This document shows positions 10,719-20,864 of a DNA stretch of 64,000 bases, piece after piece; the stretch's first letter is position 1, and every line of letters starts with the position of its first letter. The translations under genes were made by a program, and so were the position numbers. The notes beneath the pieces are model-generated. The model was given only the letters and a program-made list of their open reading frames with translations, was not told the DNA's origin and searched no databases. This DNA comes from Cheilinus undulatus (Eukaryota > Chordata > Actinopteri > Labriformes > Labridae), in contig NC_054878.1 of assembly GCF_018320785.1 (NCBI RefSeq), forward strand, positions 45,317,429 through 45,381,428, given 5' to 3'.

Positions 10719-13700
10719 CACACACAGAGTATATAAACAGCTATTTCATGAAGCCGGAGAGAAATGGATCCAACAAGAACACAAGAAAATTGGGCACCCA
10801 GTCTAAACTGAAAGAAAAATTTAGCAACATTTTCTGCATATTTTCTAAATATCGCAACAATGATATAATGATAGCTATGTTTCCTGTATGGAAATATAAA
10901 AGCCTATATGTGCTGTGAATATTAGCCTGAATCGGCTGTAAATGTAAGCCTTTATCTGCTGTAAATACAAGCCTTTATGAGCTGTCACCATAAGCCTGTA
11001 TCACCTCAGAATTAAAAAACCTTTATCGACAGTAAATATAAGCCTATACAGTATCTGCTGTAAATGTTAGCCTATAATGGCTGTAAATAAAAGCCTATAT
11101 TAGCTGTTAATATTAGCCTATATCTGCTGTAAATATTGACCTTTGTCACCTGTAAATTTAAGCCTATATCTGCTTTAAATATGGGCCTATATTGGCTTTG
11201 AGTACAAGCCTATTTGTGGTGTGAATAGAAGACTGTAAAAGCTGTAAATATGGGCCTTGCTGGTTAAAAAAATAAGTCTACATCGGCTGTAAATGTGGGG
11301 GATCAATAAAGTATTATCTTACATATAAAAGCCTACATCGCCTGTAAATGTTCATCTTTATTGGCCTTAAATAAAAGCCTACATGAGATGTAAATATAGG
11401 CCTATATCAGCTATAAGAATTAACCCTAATCTGCCTTAAATAAAACCCTATATCAGCTGTAAATATCAGCCTATATCAGCCATAAAAATTAGCCCTTATC
11501 AGCCTTAAATAAAGGCCTATATCAGCTGTAAATATGAGCCCATATCTACCTTAAATAAAAGCCTATATCAGCTGTAAAAATGAGCTTAAATCAGCTATAA
11601 AAATTTGCCCTTATCAACCTAAAATAAAAGCCTATGGCAGCTGTAAATATGAGCCTATATCAGCCATAAAAATAAGTCCTTATTAGCCTTTAATAAAAGC
11701 CTTTATCAGCTGTAAATATTTGCCTATATCAGGCATAAAAATTGTCCCTTATCTGCCTTAAATTAAAGCCTATATCAACTGTAAAAATGATCTTATATCA
11801 GCTATAAAATGTGCCCTTATCTGCCTTAAATAAAACCTTATATAAGCTGTAAATATGAGTCTATATCAGCTATAAAAATAAGCCCATGTCTGCCTTAAAT
11901 AAAAGCCTTTATCAGCTGTAAATATGAGCCTATATCAGCTATAAAAATAAGCCCTTATCAGCCTTTATCAGCTGTAAATATGAGCCTATATCAGCTATAA
12001 AAATAAGCCCTTATCAGCCTTTAATAAAAGCCTTTATCAGCTTTAAATAAAAATGTTCAACTAAGTTTTAGGAGTTTTAGGCAGGCCCAACAGGCCGAGG
12101 TCAGCTGTAGTCTTTGTCTTTGTTCATCCTTGAAATTTAAAGTTTTGTAAGGACTTGAATTAAAAGTTCTTAACTACATTTATCTATAATAATCCTCAAG
12201 TACAAAGTTGAAGATTTCCAAGTAGAGGAGTTTCATTTTGGATGTTTCTCTTGCGTTTCCTGGTCGCCTCCTTCTCTTCGCTCCACATTTAATCTCATTT
12301 CACGTTTTTCACTTTTCTCTGGGTCCTGTGGGGGCTCGCCACAGACGACAAAGACGAGTCTGTGACAGAAATAGAGTTCAGGAACAAACAGTGTTTTGTC
12401 CCCCAGCGCTAACTTTAGCCTGCATGTGCGTCAGTGTTAATCAGGTCCTGTGAGCGTCCGATAACCACGGCGTTCCAGCTGCCAGGACGAGTCTGAGAAA
12501 CACTGAGGCTTCATGGAAAAGTGTTTTCAAGGCAGGTCAGGAGGGAGCACTGACGTCAGCAGAGAGTTTGTTTACTTTGAGTCAGAGTGTTTTTGCTCGG
12601 ACGCCGTAGGATCAAATAATCGGGTTAAAGCTGGAAGAAAAACAAGAAAATTACACCAGTGAAGATGCTGCAAACTAAATCAATGCACACGTGCCTCAAA
12701 TCTTCATGAAAAAAAACAGAGAAAACGTGTGACTTCAGCACCTTAAAATATTTTTATGAAGAATTTCCTTTAAAACTCGTTCTTGGAAGCTTTACTGTTT
12801 TATGAAGTGTTTTTGTTCTGCAGCGAATAAGAAAAAAAGAATGTCTCTAAGTAGAAACAAAAACTCTGAGAAGTGAGTTGAATAAAAGGTTGATGTGATT
12901 TTAGAGCGTTTTGACACCATGCGTTAAAGATTTATTTTCTGACTTTAGATGGAAAACAGACAAGAGCGAGAGCAAATGACATGTGGGGAAAAAAGCCACA
13001 GGCTTAGGCCATCAACTTCGAGGACAACAGCCTCTGTACATGAGTCGTGCAGACATAACCACCAGGTGGCGCCCAAGACTCCGTGTGTTAAAAACATAAT
13101 CTTTTTTCCGATGATTGATGGTATCGAAAAGCACAAATGCTTAAAAAAGGAAGACACAAGTGTCTGTGGTTTCCAAAAAGAATTTTAAATTTAGATTCCA
13201 CTGACCACAGAACAGTTTTCCATTTTGCCTCAGTCCATTTTAAATGAGCTTTGGCCCAGCCAGGGTGGAAGTGTTTCTGGATCCTGTTCACATATGGCTT
13301 CCTCATTACATAATACAGCTTGAACTTAACATTTGTGGATGGCACGGACAACTGTGTTGACAGTCAATGATTTCTGGAAGTGTTCCTGAGCCCGTGCAGT
13401 GGTTGAGGGCCCCAAAATCACCAGCATCTGATATCGACCTTCAGCCTTGTCCCTTGCTCAGAGATTTCTCCAGATTCTCTGAATCTTTAGATGATATTAC
13501 GGACTGTAGAGGGTGGGGTTTTCAAAGTTGTTGCAATTTTACATCAAGAACATTTTTCTGAAATTGTTCCACAGTTTTTAGACACAGTTTTTCACAGATT
13601 GGTGAAACTCTGCCCATCTTTACTTCTGAGAAACTACCACTTATTTTTCCAGACTTTTGTTGGCCTGTCCCTACTTCTTTTAGATGTTTTGTTGCCATAA

Positions 13701-16700
13701 AAATCAAAGTGTGCTAATATTTTTTCATGAAATAGTAAAATATCTCAGTTTTAACATCTCATACATTGTTAGTGTTCTGTTGTGAATAAAATACAGGTTT
13801 GTGACATTTGAAAATCATCACATTCTGTTTTTTATGTACAATTTACATAGTGCCCCAACTTTTTTGGAATTGGAGGTGTACATTTTTAAACTTAAATCCT
13901 TAATTCAATCTGCTAGACAACCAATTCAAGCTACTTTTCCAGAGAAACAAGCAGAGTATTTACAAGATTTTAGGTATATTTTACTGAAGTTTCTATCATG
14001 GATAACCCTCAGGTTTAATAAACTATCAGTCTAAAGGGTAAAGAATCTTTGCAATAACATTTATAATTTTTCAAAAAGAAAAGACAGTAATTGACTTGAG
14101 GGCCGCTTTGAGTGAGGAGATGGTCTGAATGTGGCCCCTGGGCCATCACTTGCCCACCCCTGCTGTAGAGCATGACCATGATTGTCTATGACTGTTTGCC
14201 TGTGAGCCGTTTGGTCTTATGATATCCTCTTATAATTATTCTTATCTTATTGATAGTTTTTCTGCTTTTTGTTTTTTTCTTCACCTACATCACTTTATTT
14301 TAACAGTTTTAACTCCTTTTGTTTCTATTTCACTCCTGCATGTGCATTTTTCTTGTTGATCTTTTTCATGTCGTTTGTCTTGCCCTTATTTTTTTAGATC
14401 TCTGATGCTTGTTACTGAATTCTTTGTGCTTTTTGTAATCAAAGTTCTTTGTAAACATCTGTTTTAAAGGCATTTTAAAAGTAAAGAAATTATGGGGAGC
14501 AGGTGGCCTAGTGGTTAAAGGCGCTCCCCATGTACGTGGGTGGCCCGGGTTCGAATCTGGCCTGAGGCCCTTTACCGCATGTCTCTCCCCCACTCTTGAC
14601 CCTGTTTCCAAATCTATCCACTGTCCTCCTCTATCTAATAAAGGCACAAAAATGCCAAAAAATAAATCTTAAAAAAAAAAAAAAAAAAGTAAAGAAATTA
14701 CTATAAACTAAAACTAATCATAAACCTTAGGCCGATTAGTCAACAGTGATTGGGTGTATGCCCAGCTCTGGCAGTGACTGGATAAAAAATGTTAGAAACT
14801 CCTGCCTCTGCACATCAATCATAACAGGAAAAAAACATCCAAACACTAAACCAAACCTTATTGAACCATTCAGGACTCTTCTTCTTCGCCAGCGCCAACG
14901 TGGAGCCAAATCCTGCGATCATGCCTACAGACGCCACCGTGGTCAGAAACGCTGCGCCTGCATGAAGGATGACAGATTCATCAAAATACAAAACAATTCA
15001 GCTTAAAATACATGAGAGGGAAAATGGAGCAAAGAGAGACTATTTAAAACTTCTAGGTTCAGTGATTCGGCACTGAAGACGCCTTTCAGAGGAGAGGAGA
15101 AACATCTTCAGCCAAGAGAGCTCCAGGTCGAGCCTCAAACATCCGACAACGTTCGCAGACATCTTATATTAAATAAATATAAATAAAATAAATAAATAAA
15201 TAAAACCAGGAAGTTTACTCTCCGTCCTTTCAGAGCTGTTCAAAATTATCATGAATTCAGACATGCTTCATCTTCATGTAAAGCCTCATGTTAGAAATGT
15301 GCCAATACTTCCAAACACAATCAAGAGTATTTACTTTGCCTGAGATTTAATGTAAGATTAAAGCAAGAATCTCAAGATTAAAGCCAGAAACCTGAGGTTA
15401 AAGCCAGAATCCTGAGATTAAAGCCAGAAACCTGAGATTAAAGTCAGAATCCTGAGATTAAAGCCAGAAACCTGAGATTAAAGTCAGAATCCTGAGATTA
15501 AAGCCAGAATCCTGAGAATAAAGCCAGAAACCTGAGATTAAAGTCAGAATCCTGAGATTAAAGCCAGAAACCTGAGATTAAAGTCAGAATCCTGAGATTA
15601 AAGCCAGAATCCTGAGATGAAAGACAGAATCCTCAGAATTAAGTCAGAATCCTGAGAATAAAGCCAGAAACCTGAGATTAAAGCCAGAAACCGGAAAAAA
15701 GAGTCAGAATTTTGAGATTAAAGCCAGAAACCTGAGATTAAAGCCAGAAACTTGGGATTAAAGTCAGAATCCTGAGATTAAAGTCAGAATCCTGAGAGTA
15801 AAGTCAGAATTCTGAGATTAAAGTCAGAATTCTGAGATTAAAGTCAGAATCCTGAGATTAAAGTCAGAATCCTGAGAGTAAAGTCAGAATTCTGAATTTT
15901 AAGTCAGAATTCTGAGATTAAAGTCAGAATCCTGAGATTAAAGTCAGAATTCTGAGATTAAAGTCAGAATTCTGAGATTAAAGTCAGAATTCTGAGATTA
16001 AAGTCAGAATCCTGAGATTAAAGTCAGAATCCTGAGATTAAAGTCAGAATCCTGAGATTAAAGTCAGAATCCTGAGATTAAAGTCAGAATCCTGAGATTA
16101 AAGTCAGAATCCTGAGATGAAAGACAGAATCCTGAAATTAAAGTCAGAATCCTGAGATTAAAGTCAGAATCCTGAGATTTAAGCCAGAATCCTGATATTT
16201 AAGCCAGAATCCTGAGATTAAAGCCAGAATCCTGAGATGAAAGCCAGAAACCTGAGATTAAAGTCAGAATCCTGAGATTAAAGTCAGAATCCTGAGATTA
16301 AAGTCAGAATTCTGAGATTAAAGTCAGAATCCTGAGATTAAAGTCAGAATCCTGAGATTAAAGTCAGAATCCTGAGAGTAAAGTCAGAATCCTGAGATTA
16401 AAGTCAGAATTCTGAGATTAAAGTCAGAATCCTGAGATTAAAGTCAGAATCCTGAGATTAAAGTCAGAATTCTGAATTTTAAGTCAGAATTCTGAGATTA
16501 AAGTCAGAATCCTGAGATTAAAGTCAGAATTCTGAGATTAAAGTCAGAATCCAGAAATTAAAGCCAGAAACCTGAGATTAAAGCCAGAAACCTGAGATTA
16601 AAGCCAGAATCCTGAGATTAAAGTCAGAATCCTGAGATTAAAGCCAGAATCCTGATATTTAAGCCAGAATCCTGAGATGAAAGCCAGAAACCTGAGATTC

Positions 16701-17915
16701 AAATCAGAATCCTGTGATTAAAGCCAGAATCCAGAGATTAAAGTCAGAATACTGAGATTAAAGCCAGAATCCTGAGATTAAAGCCAGAATCCTGAGATCA
16801 AAGTCAGAATCCTGAGATTAAAGCCAGAATCCAGAGATAAAAGCCAGAATCCTGAGATTAAAGTCAGGATCCTGAGATTAAAGTCAGAATCCTGAGATTA
16901 AAGCCAGAATCCTGAGATTAAAGCCAGAATCCTGAGATCAAAGTCAGAATCCTGAGATTAAAGCCAGAATCCAGAGATAAAAGCCAGAATCCTGAGATTA
17001 AAGTCAGGATCCTGAGATTAAAGTCAGAATCCTGAGATTAAAGCCAGAAACCTTAGATTAAAGTCAAAATCCTGAGATTAAGGTCAGAATTTTAAGATTA
17101 GAGCCAGAATTGTAAGATAAAGGGTCAGATTTCTTAAATCAGAGATGGAATTCTGAAATAAGGGTTAGAATTCTGAGATTAGAGTCCAATTTCTGAGATA
17201 AGAGGTCAGAATTCTAAAATCAGAGACAAAATTCTTAAAAGGGTCAGAATCCTGAGATTAGAATAAGAATTTAAGGATTAAGGTTAGAATTTAAAGATTA
17301 GTCAGAATTCTGAGAGTCAGAATTTCAAATTAAGGGTCAGAATTCTAAAATCAGAGACAGAATTCTGAAAAAGGGGTCACAATTCTGAGATTAATATCAG
17401 AGTTTTAAAATAAGAGTCAGAATTATAAGATTAGAGTCATAATTGTGAGATTAAGCATCAGAATTCTAAAATCAGAGACAGAATTCTGAAATAACGGTCA
17501 GAATTCTGAGATTAGACTCAAATTTCTGAGATTAGAGTCAAATTTCTGAGATTAGACTCAAATTTCTGAGATTAGAGTCAGAATTGTGAAAATTCTGGAA
17601 AAACATCTCATCGCTTTAATAAGTCGTAATAATGTTGTTCGGGTTTTCTACTGTTTTCAGGTGAAATGAACATTATCAGATTATTTTACTGGAGCTGTTT
17701 GAGGAGAAAGGAGAAACAGATCGACATTGCTCTGACCTCGGTTTATAAACTCGGCAACAACAAACTAAGAATTCTACTAAACGGCTTTTTTAAGACAAAC
17801 TACGAGTTTACGCGCTAACTCCTAATTCACCTTTTAACATCTGTAGTTTGGCCTCTTCGTCCATTTCTGCAGCTTCTCCCACAACCATAGCACTATTCTC
17901 ACCAGCGGCTGTCAT
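10056..17915 (-). CDS. tmem242: Transmembrane protein 242 (TMEM242), complete
   Basis: A small mitochondrial inner-membrane protein; human TMEM242 helps build the ATP synthase rotor c-ring and interacts with complex I assembly factors. Exons in transcription order: 17915-17831, 14957-14857, 10511-10374 and 10169-10056. Phases (1, 0, 0) agree and all introns are GT-AG. The protein is 145 residues (human about 141). The N-terminus is a soluble acidic [20 protein letters not shown]. Then come a first membrane segment ([20 protein letters not shown]), the family signature [11 protein letters not shown], the second segment [20 protein letters not shown], and a tail [14 protein letters not shown] ending FKSK as in human. 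It is intact. Intron 1 holds a 2.2-kb minisatellite and intron 2 another one plus a SINE. The position between arid1b and zdhhc14 matches human 6q25.3. Confidence 0.93.
10658..10727 (+). repeat. (TA)n microsatellite
   Basis: Long run of alternating TA with TATG/TACA interruptions, in tmem242 intron 2. The short reading frame over it (tyrosine/isoleucine repeats) is an artefact. Confidence 0.9.
10905..12060 (+). repeat. 23-bp minisatellite (AAGCCTATATCAGCTGTAAA + TAT)
   Basis: About fifty imperfect tandem units of 23 bases in tmem242 intron 2. Two to three alternating unit types occur: one ending GCTGTAAATAT, one GCTATAAAAAT, one GCCTTAAATAA. Units near 11500-12050 are more alike than those at the left edge. 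The unit is the reverse complement of that in the array at 43380-44170. Confidence 0.85.
12061..13149 (+). other. tmem242 intron 2, nothing recognised
   Basis: Unique-looking intron sequence; reading frames here have no recognisable family match. No splice-bounded exon of tmem242 is missing from this stretch, since the exon phases already join. Confidence 0.5.
13150..13878 (-). mobile_element. Truncated Tc1/mariner-superfamily transposon, same family as 2139-3700
   Basis: Shares long words with the copy at 2139-3700 (for example CCACAGAACAGTTTTCC, TTTGTGGATGGCACGG and GTCCCTACTT.TTTTAGATG). It ends with the terminal signature GTGCCCCAACTTTTTTGGAA, which complements the AAGTTGGGACACTG end of the other copy. 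The 5'-most third is missing. The transposase, on the minus strand, is broken. Confidence 0.75.
14090..14165 (+). mobile_element. Fragment of a hAT-like element (end only)
   Basis: Contains AATGTGGCCCCTGGGCCATC followed by TTGCCCACCCCTGCTGTA, the usual right end of fish and mammal hAT elements with CAGGGGTG... tips. The left end is not evident. Confidence 0.4.
14493..14684 (+). mobile_element. tRNA-derived SINE, copy 2
   Basis: The best-preserved copy. Head GTGGCCTAGTGGTTAAAGGC (A-box-like), B box GGTTCGAATCTGG, body TTTACCGCATGTCTCTCCCC, tail AATAAAGGCACAAAAATGCC and poly(A). Perfect 16-base target-site duplication aaaagtaaagaaatta at 14477-14492 and 14685-14700. In tmem242 intron 2. Confidence 0.92.
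15355..17590 (+). repeat. 20-bp minisatellite array (AAGTCAGAATCCTGAGATTA)
   Basis: In tmem242 intron 1. From about 15361 to 17100 the array keeps an exact 20-base register for about 87 units, with only substitutions (gTc/gCc, AAT/AAA, CCTG/TCTG). After 17100 units vary in length and decay to about 17590. Stops occur in all frames, so it is not coding. Exact higher-order copies are present (see finding at 16761-17040). Confidence 0.95.
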
Positions 17916-18904
17916 GTTGATATGGTCCGTCTCAGTAAAGTCCCCGGATAGAAACAAGCAAGCAAAAGAAGTTACAACAGCGCAGTCTTAAAATCGTAAA
18001 CCTCGTAATAAAATGGTTTTAAATGTGATATCTGCTGAAACTAATGCAAATATGATTTTCTGATGAATTCTGGGGATAAAGGCTTTGGGAAACTATACAA
18101 AATAAAGGCGATAATATGTGTAATTATTCCGGAAATTCGACGGAAGTGTCACGGAGACGGAATGCTGCACCAAAGATCGTCTAAATGCAAAAATTCAGGT
18201 ATAGCAGAAATAAAGAGGTATCACTCCGCTGACAAAATTCCACTGAAGTGGCCAGATAACTGATTGTTTTTTATTATTATATATTTATTTACTCATTGTT
18301 TTAATCATTTTTTGTAACTGCCCCGATGAGGCCCTTTATGGCTGAAACATGTTGGCATGTTTTTATAATTCTGTAGCCCTCATGAAATAAAGGTTTGTTT
18401 TTTAAATCAACAAACCTCCTGAGTGCCTCAGACTTCCTCAGAACTTTTAGTAGAAATGAGCCAAATGAATGAGCCAGCTTTTTTATATGAACAACAGGGG
18501 CTGGCTCCTGTTCTAGAGCCAGTTTCCGTTCTTCCATTTCTTGTTATTTAATGAACATTTAAAAAGCCGAACTGGAACTAAATGAAGAGCCATTTGGGAG
18601 CCAAAAGGCCAGCTCTACTGAGAGGAGCCAAATGAACCAGAGCTCGAAAAAGACTTCCCATCATAACAAGTGAGAATGAACAGACATCAGCTGTGGAAAC
18701 ACAAGAAAGATCAAGGTTTACTGTGACAATCTGTAGTAGACCTGAAAGCAGATCAAGATTGTTTTGTTCCCAATTATCCCTCTTCACACAGTCGTAACAG
18801 AACAGAACTTTGGTATTTTGATAGTGCTTCCCCAGCTCTGGGGGATGTTCAGTGCCTCCGATTTTTGTCTCCATCCCCTGACTTACACTTTTCAATGACC
18901 TTTT
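17916..18904 (+). other. Intergenic region 5' of tmem242
   Basis: Head-to-head spacer between tmem242 (-) and zdhhc14 (+). The first 150 bases hold the tmem242 5' UTR and presumably its promoter, but no TATA box or clear motif stands out. Around 18430-18640 there are inverted GAGCC...GGCTC words (GAGCCAAATGAA, GGAGCCAAAAGG) that suggest a decayed short element. No gene seen. Confidence 0.45.
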
Positions 18905-19150
18905 ATCTGATTTGCTTGGAGCGTTCTTTTGTCTTCATGGTGTAATGGTAGCCAGGAATACTGCTCAACCAGGGACTGGACCCTCCAGACACAGGTATCT
19001 TTATACTACAATCACTGAGACACATTCACTGCACTCAGCTGATCCTCTTTCACTAATTTTGAGACTACTGGCACCATTTATCTGGACCACTGTTGAATTT
19101 GATCGTTCATCACATTATAGATTTTTAGGTAAACATCCAACGAAATTGAT
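18905..19150 (+). mobile_element. Fragment of the DNA element seen whole at 49181-50325
   Basis: Shares CTTCATG.TGTAATGGTAGC, CAGGAATACTG and CTACAATCACTGAGACACAT with positions 49970-50070 in the same order. The ends are lost. Confidence 0.65.
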
Positions 19151-19289
19151 ATTTTTTTAACTGAAGAAGAAGAATTTGTTGGACCTAAATCTAAATGGTT
19201 TTTTTAATGGTTCATTTGTGTAATAGTAAAGCGGTTATAGACATATCTGAAGGTAGACTGTGGCTCTAGGAAGGCCGCTCAACCAGCTA

Positions 19290-19600
19290 GATTTTTTTCT
19301 CTCTCCGGAGTGGTTCGTCTTCCCAGTACACGATCTTTGCAGTCAGGATCTCGGAGCTCGCGCAGCTCTGCGGAGGATCAGGATGCTCTTCACGTCCTCC
19401 TCCTCCTCGTCACCACAGAGCCTCTGAACCTCCACAGACACGGACCCCGGACCCAGCAGCGCCCTGGACAAGGACCCGTTAACCTGGGACAGACACGCAG
19501 CCGTTAACTCGGGATAAGAACGCTGGATTATGTGAGACCGAGAGACAGGGGACTCTGCATGGGCGCGAGACGGTGTGTTGAGGTGGGTTTGTGGACCCTG
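19290..19600 (+). promoter_or_regulatory. zdhhc14: Candidate zdhhc14 promoter / 5' UTR exon (CpG-rich)
   Basis: A GC- and CpG-rich island (GGAGCTCGCGCAGCTCTGCG, CGCGCGTGCGGC) in an AT-rich setting about 1.1 kb upstream of the zdhhc14 start codon. A possible splice donor, GTTGAGgtgggttt, lies near 19582. It has no convincing coding frame. That it belongs to zdhhc14 is inferred from position only. Confidence 0.4.
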
Positions 19601-19726
19601 CGCGCGTGCGGCTGACCACGAGTTGTTGTTTGTTTTTGAATTATTACCTAAAAAGCGGTTTTAAAATGTGGTATTTCCCTTTATTCTAGCTGCAGATGAA
19701 AAAAGCTAAGAGAGGGGAGCTCACAG

Positions 19727-20512
19727 GGCTGCTCGGTCAAGGCAGGAACCGTAATCTCGATTGTTTTAGATGGAAATCGCGATTATTTGGCACGATTAAT
19801 CGTCTGTTATACCAAATTAGCTTCTGTTTGAATGACAAGTGTGTCATTTTGCCTTCAGAGGCAGCTATAAACACATTCTGCAATTTATGTTTCATTATTT
19901 CATGTGCGACTCTGCAAAAATGTGATTTATTGTTGAAAACCATCACAAAAACGCATGTTTTTAAAGAGTTAATGGTATCAACACTGTAGTTTAATCCACA
20001 ACTTCCATGCGAGCATAAATCAGAGTAAATCTGACCAGTTTTTATTTTCTGTCATCAAAAAACAGCTTGTTCACCATTTTTACTATTCACAACAATGGGT
20101 GGTTAAATGACACAAATCCTTCCTTGTAGTTCTGTCCTTTTTTCATTCTCGAAATGGAAAACAAAGACCAAACCCTTTTTTAATGTTTGCTAATCCGTTT
20201 AAAGGTATTTATTGTGTATTCTTAGTTTGACTTTTTTGGTATTAATACCCCTTTTATAACTGTGACGCCACACAGAGTGGATCCATATGACTGGGGTTAT
20301 TTTGCATTGTTTTGTTAACCAGCAGAGGCCTTTCTGACATCATCTTTAGCTCTTTTACTCTCTCTGCTCCTCACTTAAACAAAAGTGAGAGAGGGAGAAA
20401 GTGCCAAAACTAACAACTCAACAAACAGCATTTGGCACAGCAGTCATTAAATCTCAGTTATCTTGTCAAAACCGTGTCCGGAATTGAATTGGATTGATCG
20501 CCCAGCCCTACT
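19727..20512 (+). mobile_element. hAT-like short element abutting zdhhc14 exon 1
   Basis: Left tip AGGGCTGCTCGG and right tip GATCGCCCAGCCCTA form an imperfect terminal inverted repeat. Just inside the left end are AATCTCGATTG and AATCGCGATTATTTGGC words, typical of abundant fish hAT-type repeats. It ends about 70 bases before the zdhhc14 start codon. No transposase is present. Confidence 0.5.
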
Positions 20513-20583
20513 TGGACACTGTGCAGCTGAACGCTGCTGCTCTGTTATCGCTGAAACCTTCGCGCCGTTACCTTCGTGGCCAC

Positions 20584-20864
20584 ATGTCTCAGATGCCTCA
20601 TGCCGCTCTGGACCAGCAGCAGCCGGGCCAGTACAACCAGATCTGCACGCAGAGCAGCAGCACCGCATCATGCCCGGCCTTCGAAGGCCCGGAACCCAGC
20701 TGTACCGGGCAGAGGAGCCGCAGCCCCCGCAGGAAGTGGCAGGTGTTCCCGGGGAGGAACCGGTTCTACTGCGACGGGAGGATCATGATGGCAAGGCAGA
20801 GCGGCATCTTCTACCTGACCCTGGTGCTGATCCTGCTCACCTGTGGGCTCTTCTTCACCTTTGA
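20584..20864 (+). CDS. zdhhc14: zdhhc14 first coding exon
   Basis: Encodes the cytosolic N-terminus ([15 protein letters not shown]..., not conserved with human) and then [20 protein letters not shown] and the first membrane segment [20 protein letters not shown], both near-identical to human ZDHHC14. It ends in phase 2 (GA before gtgagt) and joins with C of the next exon to give DCPFLA (human DCPYLA). The next in-frame ATG is at 20593 and could also serve. Confidence 0.88.

Noticed and set aside
10649-10918. 89-codon frame rich in Tyr/Ile
   Set aside because: Product of a (TA)n microsatellite.
14493-14560. A tRNA gene
   Set aside because: A- and B-box-like words are present, but the sequence continues into a SINE body with poly(A) and target duplications and does not close a cloverleaf.
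15355-17590. CRISPR-like array
   Set aside because: Units are directly adjacent with no unique spacers; it is a minisatellite in a vertebrate intron.
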